Assembly (NCBI GenBank): GCA_002723415.1
Contig: PBOA01000033.1
Location: forward strand, 1 to 64,000
Direction of reading: 5' to 3'
DNA from: Chloroflexota bacterium
GTDB taxonomy: Bacteria; Chloroflexota; Dehalococcoidia; Lucifugimonadales; GCA-002723415
Length of the DNA stretch: 64,000 nt
The notes under the pieces: model-generated
What the model was told of the DNA's origin: nothing
The model's input: only the letters and a program-made list of their open reading frames with translations
Databases searched by the model: none
In this document: in pieces, positions 36,860 to 45,841 of the stretch
How the letters are laid out: each line of letters starts with the position of its first letter
Position numbering within the stretch: position 1 is the stretch's first letter
Position numbers and translations under genes: made by a program

Positions 36860-37954
36860 TTACTGAGTGCAACCTCTACCTGGAATATCCCATACTTCTT
36901 CAACTATTCCATTTCTAACACATATATATTGGTCCCATCTGTTTACAAGCATATCCTGGTAATCCGGTTCAAGTAATAATTTATCTCCAATAGATAAAGA
37001 ATTAGCTTTGTCTGTTGAAAAAACTACATGGTTTTCAAAAAATTTGTCGATTTTAACATCAGTCCTCGAATATACAGTAGGGGCAATACCTGCCCAAGAA
37101 TGTGCAGAAGTGCCGACATCACCAATAAATTTACAATCTGATGGATTACTTATTACAGTAGTAAGAATTTTATTCGCAATTTTATATCCCATATAATCAT
37201 ACCTATGCCCCATCAACGCATAAGTACCTCCTTCAACCTCTGTAACTCCAGGTATTTGTGTAGCAACATCAATCGTAAACGTTTCTCCACTTGAAACAAT
37301 CTCTACTGGTATACCTTCTAGTTCTATAGCATTTTTAACATCTAAACAAATTTGTATAGTGTCTCTTCCAATTTTCCATCTATCTTCATGATCGATAAAT
37401 TCAGGCAAGGATTGGTGGCTCATAACTCCCTTAAATTTAACCCCAGGAAGCTCTTGGGTCATTTTAGCAATTGCAACCCCTTCTTCGTTACTACGCACTC
37501 CAGCCCTGCCCATTTGAGTATCTACTTCTATTAAAATACCTATTTCAACTGAATGATTTGATGCAATTGATGAAATAATTTTAACATTTTCAATATTATC
37601 CACGCAAACTTTAATATCAGCTTGTTTAGCTAAAGCACACATACGTGAAATTTTATCTGGATGTACTACTTGATTAGGGATTAATACATCATTTACTCCT
37701 CCTTCAACCATTACTTCAGCTTCAGATAATTTTGCTGTACAAACACCACCAACAGTTCCACCCATATTTATTTGCCTTAAAGCTAATCTTGGACTTTTAA
37801 TATTCTTTGTATGTTGCCTCATTTTACATACTGTATCTTTATAAAGATCAGTAACTGACTGTAAATTATGGTCTAAAGCATTAAGGTCAACAATTAAAGA
37901 AGGTGTATCTAAATCTTCTAATAATGTCCCTGGCAAAGGTCTATAATTATCCAT
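36860..37954 (-). CDS. D-threonine aldolase-like PLP enzyme (lysine present)
   Basis: A 364-residue fold-III PLP protein (alanine-racemase N-terminal barrel plus D-serine dehydratase/D-threonine aldolase C-terminal domain). The PLP-lysine segment aligns as KMRQHTKNIKSP with the canonical RPH-x-K-THKSP, so Lys50 should carry the cofactor. GGVCTAKLSEAEVMVEGGV and SSGETFTIDVA are usual. The C-terminal metal motif, normally P-x-H-x-x-x-x-V-N, reads PDYQDMLVN, so the metal His is absent. The substrate may therefore not be D-threonine. A strong ribosome site (AAGGAG) is present. It lies 21 bases after a paralogue. Confidence 0.8.
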   Translation of the reverse strand: MDNYRPLPGTLLEDLDTPSLIVDLNALDHNLQSVTDLYKDTVCKMRQHTKNIKSPRLALRQINMGGTVGGVCTAKLSEAEVMVEGGVNDVLIPNQVVHPDKISRMCALAKQADIKVCVDNIENVKIISSIASNHSVEIGILIEVDTQMGRAGVRSNEEGVAIAKMTQELPGVKFKGVMSHQSLPEFIDHEDRWKIGRDTIQICLDVKNAIELEGIPVEIVSSGETFTIDVATQIPGVTEVEGGTYALMGHRYDYMGYKIANKILTTVISNPSDCKFIGDVGTSAHSWAGIAPTVYSRTDVKIDKFFENHVVFSTDKANSLSIGDKLLLEPDYQDMLVNRWDQYICVRNGIVEEVWDIPGRGCTQ

Positions 37955-37975
37955 CCATTCTCTCCTTGAAATTAT

Positions 37976-39112
37976 TTAACGGTAATGGCCTCGAGCTGGC
38001 AAATTCCAAATAGATTCTAAAGTTCCACCTCTAATACCAAACATATAATCATGTAAATTCACACATGCAGTTATATCATAAGGAATGCACCAAATCCTAT
38101 CTCCCAATTTTAAATTTTCGTTTTCCCATTCAAATTCTATATTCCCATGCTCAGCACTAAGCCCTGTCACAATTGCACCTTTTATACTTGCTTCAGGAGA
38201 ACCTAAATCCCCTCCGATAGCCTTTCTCCCTCCGTCAGTAATTATGGTTTTTGAAGTAGGTAAGCTTGTCACACAAGTCATAACTCTTGCTGCATTTTTA
38301 AATTCAGTCCTTAAAGCTTTATATTTAGCATCCATTAATGCATATGATCCAGCAACAATATCAGTTATACCAGAAAGAGAAGCAACATCTAGATAGTCAT
38401 AAGTACTCCCATAAACTACAGAATTAACATCAATACCATTAATTTGAATTTGTTCTCGAAAATTTAAAATTTTCTGAGCAAATTCAACAGACTCTTTATT
38501 TTTCTTATTAAATTCTGACACGTTATAACTATTATCTTCTGGTCCACTTTCTGACACATAATTATTTATATATTTACCAAATAAACCTTGAAAATTTACC
38601 CCAGGCAAATTAACTAGATTATTACAAATTTCTTGAGCTTCAGTTCCTGGCAATACGCCTAAACTATCCTCATAACAACGAATAACAAGAAGTATATTAA
38701 TTTCTACTCCAGAAAATTTAGCAGCGTCTGATAAATCTTGTGCATTAGATAAATTATCTACCAACAAAGTTATATTAACGTTCTTGGCTAAAGAACATAA
38801 ACGCTTAATTTTACTTTTATTATAAATAATATTTGAAATAAAAATATCATTTAATCCATTTTGCGCAAAAACTTCTGCTTGACCTAATGTAGAAACAGTA
38901 ATCCCTGAAGTAGAAGAATATTCAACTTGCTTATGAGCTATTGCTGGAGAACCGTGAGCACCAACATAAGGTTTTACATTTAACCCTTTAGATTCTATGA
39001 AAGTATTCATATAATTTAAATTATACTCTAAGAAATCTAAGTCTATCATTAAGCCCGGTGTATCTAATTCTATTTCTTGTGTACCTATATCTTTAAATAT
39101 TGGTCTTTCCAT
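37976..39112 (-). CDS. D-threonine aldolase-like paralogue lacking the PLP lysine
   Basis: A 378-residue paralogue of the next gene. The overall fold-III features are intact: DTPGLMIDLDFLEYN, GSPAIAHKQVE, VSTLGQAEVFAQNG, VVYGSTYDYLDVA and AEHGNIEFEW with VNLHD at the end. However, the cofactor segment reads KPYVGAHGSP where family members have RPHxKTHKSP. Gly51 replaces the PLP lysine and Gly54 the following lysine. The protein is therefore probably not a normal PLP enzyme. It might be a regulatory partner of the neighbour, a non-PLP enzyme, or decaying, although the rest of the sequence shows no decay. AAGGAA lies 8 bases before the ATG. Confidence 0.75.
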   Translation of the reverse strand: MERPIFKDIGTQEIELDTPGLMIDLDFLEYNLNYMNTFIESKGLNVKPYVGAHGSPAIAHKQVEYSSTSGITVSTLGQAEVFAQNGLNDIFISNIIYNKSKIKRLCSLAKNVNITLLVDNLSNAQDLSDAAKFSGVEINILLVIRCYEDSLGVLPGTEAQEICNNLVNLPGVNFQGLFGKYINNYVSESGPEDNSYNVSEFNKKNKESVEFAQKILNFREQIQINGIDVNSVVYGSTYDYLDVASLSGITDIVAGSYALMDAKYKALRTEFKNAARVMTCVTSLPTSKTIITDGGRKAIGGDLGSPEASIKGAIVTGLSAEHGNIEFEWENENLKLGDRIWCIPYDITACVNLHDYMFGIRGGTLESIWNLPARGHYR

Positions 39113-39258
39113 TTACATTTTTCCTTATTTAATTTATATAAATAACAAATAGGAGATTATCATAAATAACTTCATAAATAAATGCCTCTTGACGAAAAAT
39201 AATTAATATTTAAAAATAATCACATAGTTAATTAAACTGAAAGTACTTTTTATATATA

Positions 39259-39798
39259 ATGCTAGATTTTGAACTGATTAATAATGAAAATATTGTTAAT
39301 AATATATTTATATCTAATAAAGATAATTTTTCTGACAACTTAATATTAACTAATAAGCGTTTAGTTAATATTAAAAAAGAAAAAAACAAAACCCATTTAA
39401 AGGTTATTTCTATTGAAGAAGTAAGTGAAATAGAATGCAATTCAATATTACCAAATAATCAATCTATAATTTGGAGTATAACTGCATTTGCTACTGGGAT
39501 ATTACTATATTTAGCTTTCAAAGAAACAATCTTAGGAACTCTTTTTTTTCTTTTCCTACTTTCACTTGGAGTTTATTTAACTATTGATTATTTAACTTCA
39601 AAAAAATATCAAAAGTTAATATTTAAAACAAAATCTAACAATAGCAATATTGAATATACTATAAATAAAGATAAAGCAGAATTCGATACTCAATATTTCA
39701 TCAAATTATTTTTTAAATTACGATGGAAATTATTACATGAAAACAAACTAAATATAACTAGCCCTAGACACAAACAAATTTTCCCAAGATATAAATAA
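39259..39798 (+). CDS. Small membrane protein with PH-like domain
   Basis: A 179-residue protein of unknown function. The first 65 residues resemble a bacterial PH-like domain (LILTNKRLVNIKKEK then HLKVISIEEVSEIEC). Two membrane helices follow (about residues 74-91 and 94-112), then a basic C-terminal cytoplasmic tail ending in PRHKQIFPRYK. The N-terminus has no signal peptide, so both ends should face the cytoplasm. It is monocistronic, convergent with tsaD and divergent from the aldolase-like pair. No ribosome site precedes the ATG. Confidence 0.55.
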   Translation: MLDFELINNENIVNNIFISNKDNFSDNLILTNKRLVNIKKEKNKTHLKVISIEEVSEIECNSILPNNQSIIWSITAFATGILLYLAFKETILGTLFFLFLLSLGVYLTIDYLTSKKYQKLIFKTKSNNSNIEYTINKDKAEFDTQYFIKLFFKLRWKLLHENKLNITSPRHKQIFPRYK

Positions 39799-39826
39799 AA
39801 TAATCAAATTTACCACCTCAATTATT

Positions 39827-40858
39827 TTATTTACTAGCATCAATTCTTAAACTTGGATACACATCTAAATCCCATTGGTAAGCCAAATTATTTTTCAACC
39901 TAAAATATGCTGCTGAGGCAATCATAGCTCCATTGTCAGTACATAAAGATGGTCTAGGAATAAATAGGTCTATGGGAGATTCTTTTGCAAATACATCCCT
40001 TAATAATTTATTCGCGGCAACCCCTCCTCCAATAATTAAGCCCTTAGCTTTGTATTTTTTTACAGCCCCAATAGTATTTCTTACTATAGTATCCACTATA
40101 GCATCTTGAAAGGATTTAGCAATGTCAGCTATTTTCTGATCTATATTATCAATAGAATTATTAGGGTAAACTCCCATTAATTCAGCTCTTCTTACAACTG
40201 AAGTTTTCAAACCACTAAAACTAAAATCCATCGAATTTTTGACCTTTGGCCTAGGAAATTCAGGTTTTAACAAACTGCCTTTCACAGAAACCTTTTGAAT
40301 TTCTGGCCCTCCTGGGAAACCCAAACCTAAAACTCTCGCAACTTTATCAAAAACTTCTCCAGCAGCATCATCTCTAGATCGAGCTATAATCTGAAAATCT
40401 CCATGCCCTTTCATCAAAATCAAATCAGTATGCCCTCCAGATACAACTAAAGATATAAGAGGAAACCCCGGGTTTTCTCTTATATCTACATCTTCCAAGC
40501 ATGTTGCATATATATGCCCTTCAATATGATTCACTCCTATGAAAGGCAATCCTGCCGCTATTGCCATAGATTTAGCAGTATTTACTCCAATCAATAATGA
40601 TCCAGCCAAACCAGGCCCACAAGTAACAGATAAAGCATCTATATCTTTCAAATCCATTTTTGCTTCAGTTAATGCTTTATTTATTGCAGGTACAATCTTT
40701 ACTATGTGCTCTCGAGAAGCTACTTCAGGGATAATACCACCAAATTCTGAATGCATATCAGCTTGAGAAAAAACAATGTTTGTAATTATATTTCTACCAT
40801 CCTCAACAATCCCTACAGCAGTATCATCACATGAAGTTTCTATACCTAATATTTTCAT
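39827..40858 (-). CDS. tsaD: tRNA N6-threonylcarbamoyladenosine transferase
   Basis: TsaD/Kae1/Gcp protein, 343 residues, that transfers threonylcarbamoyl to A37 of ANN-decoding tRNAs with TsaB and TsaE. ILGIETSCDDTAVGIV opens the ASKHA fold. NHIEGHIYA supplies the two metal His residues, VVSGGHTDLI is the nucleotide block, and CTDNGAMIASAAYFRL holds the last metal Asp. Length is normal. It overlaps the preceding serine-hydrolase gene by 4 bases (ATGA), so it is translationally coupled as the last gene of the arginine cluster. tsaB, tsaC and tsaE are elsewhere. Confidence 0.95.
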   Translation of the reverse strand: MKILGIETSCDDTAVGIVEDGRNIITNIVFSQADMHSEFGGIIPEVASREHIVKIVPAINKALTEAKMDLKDIDALSVTCGPGLAGSLLIGVNTAKSMAIAAGLPFIGVNHIEGHIYATCLEDVDIRENPGFPLISLVVSGGHTDLILMKGHGDFQIIARSRDDAAGEVFDKVARVLGLGFPGGPEIQKVSVKGSLLKPEFPRPKVKNSMDFSFSGLKTSVVRRAELMGVYPNNSIDNIDQKIADIAKSFQDAIVDTIVRNTIGAVKKYKAKGLIIGGGVAANKLLRDVFAKESPIDLFIPRPSLCTDNGAMIASAAYFRLKNNLAYQWDLDVYPSLRIDASK

Positions 40859-41958
40859 AATTGATTACCTTTATAATATTTATCAGAAAAAACTTCATTA
40901 GGTAAAAAAGATTTTCGACTAGACCCATATTTATAATCTATACCTTTAGTTGTAACAACACTTATAGAAGTATAAAAATCACTCTCTCCACTAACTCCAC
41001 TACCATTTCCTCCGCCATGCCCTCTTAACCATTGAGGGTCAATTAATTGAATCCCTTTCCAATTTCCATTTGTAGCTAACAAGTGTCCAAATCTAGCTAA
41101 ATCAGAAGCACTTATCACGATCCAACCTGGGCCACTTCTCACAGGTATATTATTTATAACATAAGGAGGGTCTAAATAGGTATATGAATCTGGAATATCA
41201 GGATAAAAATATTTTTGAGATTTGACGAATTCACCAGTATACCAATCCCAGTTATTAGATTTGATTCCAATTTTTGAAAATAGTCGCTCATCAACGACAT
41301 CCTTTAAGTCTCTATTCCAAAGAGAAGTCAATGCTTGACCTAGCCTCCAAAAACCTGCACTACTATATACTCCTTGAGTACCTGGTTCTATATGAGAATA
41401 CAAATCATATGAAGGATCGCCAGTCCATGTGCTCCAATTTGGTATTCCATAGACACTTTTATCGTCTTCTAATCCAGTTCGTTTTTCTTGCCACCTTATT
41501 CCCATTTCCATTGGAAATCCTCCAAAATGTAAATCCCCATATTTATATCCAATAATATGCCTCCAAGTTAAGGTTTTATGATAACCTTGATCTAAATATT
41601 TGTGAGAATGTGATAGCTCAGCTTCACCAGTCCAGGTTTTATATATGAGATCATCAGGATTTATAAGCCCATCCTCTATTGCACAGCCTATTAAAACCCA
41701 ACATAAAGCTTTACCTACAGATGCTGTGTGGAATCTGTAATTTCTATCACCCCATTCATGTATTATATAGCCACCTCTAGTAATGACAGTACCAAATTTA
41801 TTATCACAATGATCTTCTCCTCCAAAATTTGCACCTTTAACATTAAGGGTACTGATCCAAGTATTAAATATACTAGAATTGATGCCTAATTTATCTAAAT
41901 TTTTTAAATCCCAATCTTCATCAGGAAATGTAACCCAATCAGGTATTTTCTTGAGTTT
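40855..41958 (-). CDS. Beta-lactamase-fold serine hydrolase
   Basis: A protein of about 367 residues of the class C beta-lactamase/esterase family. The SxxK nucleophile motif is HTASVGKALCW (Ser-Val-Gly-Lys). IPDWVTFPDEDW opens the chain, and GTQGVYSSAGFWRLGQALT likely contains the second motif (YSSAGF instead of Y-x-N). The start could be ATG at 41988, but AAAGGATT sits well before GTG at 41958, which I prefer. No signal peptide is seen, so this is more likely a cytoplasmic esterase or peptidase than a resistance enzyme. It lies between rpe and tsaD. Confidence 0.75.
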   Translation of the reverse strand, partial: KLKKIPDWVTFPDEDWDLKNLDKLGINSSIFNTWISTLNVKGANFGGEDHCDNKFGTVITRGGYIIHEWGDRNYRFHTASVGKALCWVLIGCAIEDGLINPDDLIYKTWTGEAELSHSHKYLDQGYHKTLTWRHIIGYKYGDLHFGGFPMEMGIRWQEKRTGLEDDKSVYGIPNWSTWTGDPSYDLYSHIEPGTQGVYSSAGFWRLGQALTSLWNRDLKDVVDERLFSKIGIKSNNWDWYTGEFVKSQKYFYPDIPDSYTYLDPPYVINNIPVRSGPGWIVISASDLARFGHLLATNGNWKGIQLIDPQWLRGHGGGNGSGVSGESDFYTSISVVTTKGIDYKYGSSRKSFLPNEVFSDKYYKGNQL

Positions 41959-41997
41959 CACATATAATCCTTTAATAAAAAGTACCACTCAATATAA

Positions 41998-42666
41998 TTA
42001 ATAATTCAGAACAGCTTTGATATTCATAATATTGTCTTTAATCGGAAAATCATTTCCCAAAATTGCAGATCCAGCAACTAATAAATTGGCTCCAGACTTT
42101 GAGACCATTGGGGCAGTTTCTAAATTAATTCCCCCATCTACACCTATATCAATATCAAGACCTAATTCATCTATTTCTAATCTAAGTTTGTTTATTTTTT
42201 CCAGACTAGACGGTATAAATTTTTGCCCCCCAAAGCCCGGATTAACTGACATGATTAATATTTCATCTACATCCGAAAGAATTGGTTTGATTAAATCTAT
42301 TGAAGTTGTAGGGTTTATAGCTATACCAACTTCAACCCCCAATTCTTTAATTTGAAATATTGATTTATGAATATCAATACAAGATTCTAAATGAATAATA
42401 ATTCTATCAGATCCAGCATTTACAAAATCAGATATAAATTTATCTGGACTATTCACCATCATATGAACATGAAATGGTAAGTTTGTAAAAGGTCGAATAG
42501 ATTCTACTACTACAGAACCAATAGTAATATTTGGAACAAAATGACCATCCATCACATCAATATGTATGTTGTCTATATCATATTTATTCAATTCAGTAAT
42601 TTGATATCCTAAAGAACTAAAATCAGCAGATAAAATTGATGGTGCTAATTTAATACCTTTAGACAT
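41998..42666 (-). CDS. rpe: Ribulose-phosphate 3-epimerase
   Basis: Pentose-phosphate TIM-barrel epimerase, about 222 residues. Hallmarks are LAPSILSADFSSLG, IHIDVMDGHFVPNITIG (catalytic Asp and metal His), PFHVHMMV, MSVNPGFGGQKF and GVDGGINLETA (second catalytic Asp). Met codons at 42696 and 42675 are in frame. ATG at 42666 has GAGG 9 bases upstream and overlaps the argH stop (TATGTCTAA), so translation is coupled. It supplies ribulose/xylulose exchange and, indirectly, PRPP synthesis. Confidence 0.94.
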   Translation of the reverse strand: MSKGIKLAPSILSADFSSLGYQITELNKYDIDNIHIDVMDGHFVPNITIGSVVVESIRPFTNLPFHVHMMVNSPDKFISDFVNAGSDRIIIHLESCIDIHKSIFQIKELGVEVGIAINPTTSIDLIKPILSDVDEILIMSVNPGFGGQKFIPSSLEKINKLRLEIDELGLDIDIGVDGGINLETAPMVSKSGANLLVAGSAILGNDFPIKDNIMNIKAVLNY

Positions 42667-43999
42667 ATTCTTCATCCTCAAGTAGTTTTTTTGCATTCAA
42701 AATTGATTCTTCAACTTGATTGTATGAAGTACCACCTGGAATATCTCTGGATGAAATAGATTTTTCTAAATTAATTTCTAAAACATCACTATCAAACAAA
42801 TCACTCAACTCTTTATAACTTGATAATGGAAGTTCAGTAAATCTTTTACCTTTACTACTTGCTATAGAACTTAATTCAGACACTATAGAATGAGCCTTTC
42901 TAAATGGCATACCTTTATTAACTAAATAATCAGCAATATCAGTAGCTAAAATATTACCTTGATCTGTGGCTGAAATCATATTTTTTGAATTAATTTTTAT
43001 ATTAACAATTAAGTCAGCCAACACATATAAAGTAGACAAAAGAGTATCTGAAGTATCAAAAAAAGCTATTTTATCTTCTTGCATATCACGATTATACGTT
43101 AAAGGAAGAGATTTCATTATAGTTAATAAAGAAATTAGCCCTCCATAAACACGCCCAGTCTTACCTCTTGCTAATTCTAAAAAGTCTGGATTACGTTTCT
43201 GGGGCATTATGCTACTACCAGTAATATAATCTTCACTTATTTCTATAAATTTAAATTCTTCAGAATTCCATATAATCAATTCTTCAGACAATCTAGAAAT
43301 GTGCATCATACATATAGAAGCAGCTGACTGAAAATCTAGTAGAAAGTCTCTATCCGACACTGCATCCATACTATTTACTGTTAAAGAACTAAACCCTAAC
43401 TCTTTTGCAACTGATTGTCTGTCAATGGGATAAGGGACTCCAGCTAAAGCACCACTACCAAGAGGTAAAACGTCTACTCTCTTATATGCCTGAAGAAATC
43501 TTTGATAATCCCTGTTAAACATTTGGAAATATGCCATCATGTGATGTGAAAAAAGTACCGGCTGAGCTCTTTGTAAATGAGTGTATCCAGGCAAAATAAT
43601 TTTAGAATTTAATTCTGATATTTTTATAAATGAATTTCGTAATAATTTTAAAGCTGAAAATACATCTTTAATAACATCTTTAACATACATACGTAAATCT
43701 AAAGCAATTTGATCATTTCTTGACCTTGCTGTATGCAACTTACCGGCTACATCTCCAATCTTTATAAAAAGCCTATTCTCTATATTCATATGAATATCTT
43801 CAAGTTCGGCTTTCCATGGAAAATCTCCTGATTCAATTTCAATTTTAATCTCCATTAAACCATTAACAATTTGAGAAGCTTCTTTTTCATTGATTATGGA
43901 TTGCTTAGATAACATATTTACATGAGCTATTGAACCTTGTATGTCTTGCTTATATAAACGCTTATCAAATTTTATAGAAGATGTATAATCAGATTTCAT
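42659..43999 (-). CDS. argH: Argininosuccinate lyase
   Basis: Last step of arginine synthesis, releasing fumarate. The fumarase-superfamily signature GSSIMPQKRNPDFLELARGK is exact, and HTARSRNDQIALDLRMY, GYTHLQRAQPVLFSHH and the serine loop are present. At 446 residues the N-terminus begins directly at SSIKFDKRLYKQDIQGSIAH. The usual opening with WGGRF is missing, and no in-frame upstream codon restores it. A GAG-containing purine run precedes the ATG, so the shortened start looks genuine. It overlaps rpe. Confidence 0.93.
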   Translation of the reverse strand: MKSDYTSSIKFDKRLYKQDIQGSIAHVNMLSKQSIINEKEASQIVNGLMEIKIEIESGDFPWKAELEDIHMNIENRLFIKIGDVAGKLHTARSRNDQIALDLRMYVKDVIKDVFSALKLLRNSFIKISELNSKIILPGYTHLQRAQPVLFSHHMMAYFQMFNRDYQRFLQAYKRVDVLPLGSGALAGVPYPIDRQSVAKELGFSSLTVNSMDAVSDRDFLLDFQSAASICMMHISRLSEELIIWNSEEFKFIEISEDYITGSSIMPQKRNPDFLELARGKTGRVYGGLISLLTIMKSLPLTYNRDMQEDKIAFFDTSDTLLSTLYVLADLIVNIKINSKNMISATDQGNILATDIADYLVNKGMPFRKAHSIVSELSSIASSKGKRFTELPLSSYKELSDLFDSDVLEINLEKSISSRDIPGGTSYNQVEESILNAKKLLEDEEYV

Positions 44000-44053
44000 T
44001 TCAACTCTTTTTTAAATAAAAATATATATAAATTATATAATAAATTTTCCAAC

Positions 44054-44527
44054 CTATTCTACATGTTTTTTTGGAACAAGAAACCGTCTTCGTAGTGATA
44101 TAACTTTATCTTTGCTTTGATTTTCACCTATAGTTTCTAAATAAACTATTCCTCTATCAGTTTTAGTCTTACTCAAAACAACGTCTAAAATAGTACTTAT
44201 AGCGTAAAGTGTATCCCCTTGAAATACGGGCTTGTAATGTACTATATTCTCATATTCTAGATTTGCAATAGCTTTACCTGAGATATCTTTAACACTCATT
44301 CCCACTATTAAGCTGAAAACTAATGTACCAACAACAAGAATCTTTTTATGTTGATGATTAGTCATATAATGTTCATCAATATGTAATGGATTATGGTTCA
44401 TTGTTAATAAAGAAAAAAGATGATTATCCATTTCTGTAATAGTCTTACCTGGCCAATGTTTAAAAACATCTCCAATTACAAAATCTTCAAAATATCCTCC
44501 AAAATTATTTTTTGACTCATGAATCAT
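44054..44527 (-). CDS. MaoC-like hydratase
   Basis: A 157-residue single hot-dog-fold MaoC domain. The N-terminal half carries the hydratase motif: ITEMDNHLFSLLTMNHNPLHIDEHYM contains the usual Asp/Asn and His of R-specific enoyl- or mesaconyl-CoA hydratases, followed by VVGTLVFSLIVGM. This fits a CoA-thioester hydratase, perhaps of the mesaconyl-C1/C4-CoA type. That would pair with the CitE-like lyase at 24619, but they are 20 kb apart. It sits between argG and argH (30 and 54 bases away), an odd place for acyl-CoA chemistry. Confidence 0.78.
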   Translation of the reverse strand: MIHESKNNFGGYFEDFVIGDVFKHWPGKTITEMDNHLFSLLTMNHNPLHIDEHYMTNHQHKKILVVGTLVFSLIVGMSVKDISGKAIANLEYENIVHYKPVFQGDTLYAISTILDVVLSKTKTDRGIVYLETIGENQSKDKVISLRRRFLVPKKHVE

Positions 44528-44557
44528 TATTTACTCTCTAAAAATAATAAACTAACT

Positions 44558-45817
44558 TTATTTATTGATAAATGGTCCTTGCTTTAACCCAAAATTTTTA
44601 GCAGAAACTCCTAGAACTTTTACAAAACCTTCCGCATCAACATGATCATAATTACCAACCCCTTCCATTGATGAGTCATCAGTATACAGCGAATATGGAA
44701 TTGAAGATTCAGCTTTATCAATATATTCAAAGTAAATATTCCCTTTATATACCCTGATATAAATAGTCCCAGTAGCAAAATAATTAATTTTATTTAACAT
44801 GTCTAAAGCTGTATTTGTAGCAAGGTCAAACCAATAACCTTGATATACTTGCCTACTAATCACATTGGATAAATTTTCAAATAATTCTCTAGATCTTCTA
44901 TCTAATATAAATTGAAGCAAATATTCATAAGATTTACCTAAAATCTCCATACCTGGAGATTCATAAATACCCCTAGACTTAATTCCAACAAACCTATTTT
45001 CTATTACATGTGTCCCAATCCCAATCCCATGTTTGCCACCAATATTATTAGCAGTATCAAATATATTAACAAGGTCTAATTTCTCATCATTTATAGATAT
45101 AGGGACTCCTTTTTCCCATTGTATAGATACAATTTCATGTTTATCTTCAGATTCCCATGGCCAGACTCCCATGCCAGTATTTACAAAAAATGGAGACAAA
45201 GTGACATCTTCAAGGTCTCCTGCTTCATGAGTAAGGCCTAAAAAATTAGCATCAGTTGAGTACTTTGATTCAGATTTTGGTTTAATTGGAAGAGAATTAG
45301 ATATACAATAATCAAGCATTTCATTACGGCCTGGGAATTCGCTTAAAAATTCTGGATCCCTCCAGGGAGCATAAACTTCAAAATTCGGATATAGCATATT
45401 TGAACCTAATTGAAATCTAATCTGGTCATTTCCTCTGCCAGTCGCACCATGGAATAATGTTTCAATACCTTTATCATTCATAGAATCCAATATCAACTTT
45501 GTAGTTACAGGCCTGGCTATACCAGTAGTGTTCCAATATTCTCCTTCATATTTAGCTTGAGATTGTATAATTTTTAAACCTGCATCAGCTAATTCTTTTT
45601 TCCCATCAATAATATTCGCTGATTTAGCGCCACAAGATAACATTCTAGATATTACGACATCTAAATTTTCCTCATCAGGCTGCCCTAAATCAACTGTATA
45701 TGTATGAATTTCAAAACCTTTTTCAGATAACCAATGAGTAACAGTACAACTATCCAATCCTCCTGAAACTGCTCCAGCAATTTTTAAAGACTTAGATTTT
45801 AATTCTTTCCAATTCAA
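44558..45817 (-). CDS. argG: Argininosuccinate synthase
   Basis: Joins citrulline and aspartate with ATP. The pyrophosphatase P-loop AVSGGLDSCTVTHWL is near the N-terminus. GIARPVTTKLILD and HGATGRGNDQIRF are characteristic, and the latter resembles the E. coli-type branch rather than the common HGCTGKGNDQ form. The length of 419 residues agrees. The start is a TTG with GAGG 5 bases upstream. It follows argD by 24 bases and precedes the MaoC-like gene. Confidence 0.95.
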   Translation of the reverse strand: MNWKELKSKSLKIAGAVSGGLDSCTVTHWLSEKGFEIHTYTVDLGQPDEENLDVVISRMLSCGAKSANIIDGKKELADAGLKIIQSQAKYEGEYWNTTGIARPVTTKLILDSMNDKGIETLFHGATGRGNDQIRFQLGSNMLYPNFEVYAPWRDPEFLSEFPGRNEMLDYCISNSLPIKPKSESKYSTDANFLGLTHEAGDLEDVTLSPFFVNTGMGVWPWESEDKHEIVSIQWEKGVPISINDEKLDLVNIFDTANNIGGKHGIGIGTHVIENRFVGIKSRGIYESPGMEILGKSYEYLLQFILDRRSRELFENLSNVISRQVYQGYWFDLATNTALDMLNKINYFATGTIYIRVYKGNIYFEYIDKAESSIPYSLYTDDSSMEGVGNYDHVDAEGFVKVLGVSAKNFGLKQGPFINK

Positions 45818-45841
45818 ATCAACCTCTCTAATTATAATTTA

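Noticed and set aside
38085..38396. Plus-strand frame of 103 codons
   Set aside because: Antisense to the aldolase-like gene, which has clear homology and its own ribosome site.
40855..41958. Antibiotic-resistance beta-lactamase
   Set aside because: SxxK fold only; no signal peptide, no typical Y-x-N/KTG set, and housekeeping neighbours. A generic serine hydrolase is more likely.
42017..42355. Plus-strand frame of 112 codons opposite rpe
   Set aside because: Shadow of a conserved TIM-barrel gene; no start signals.
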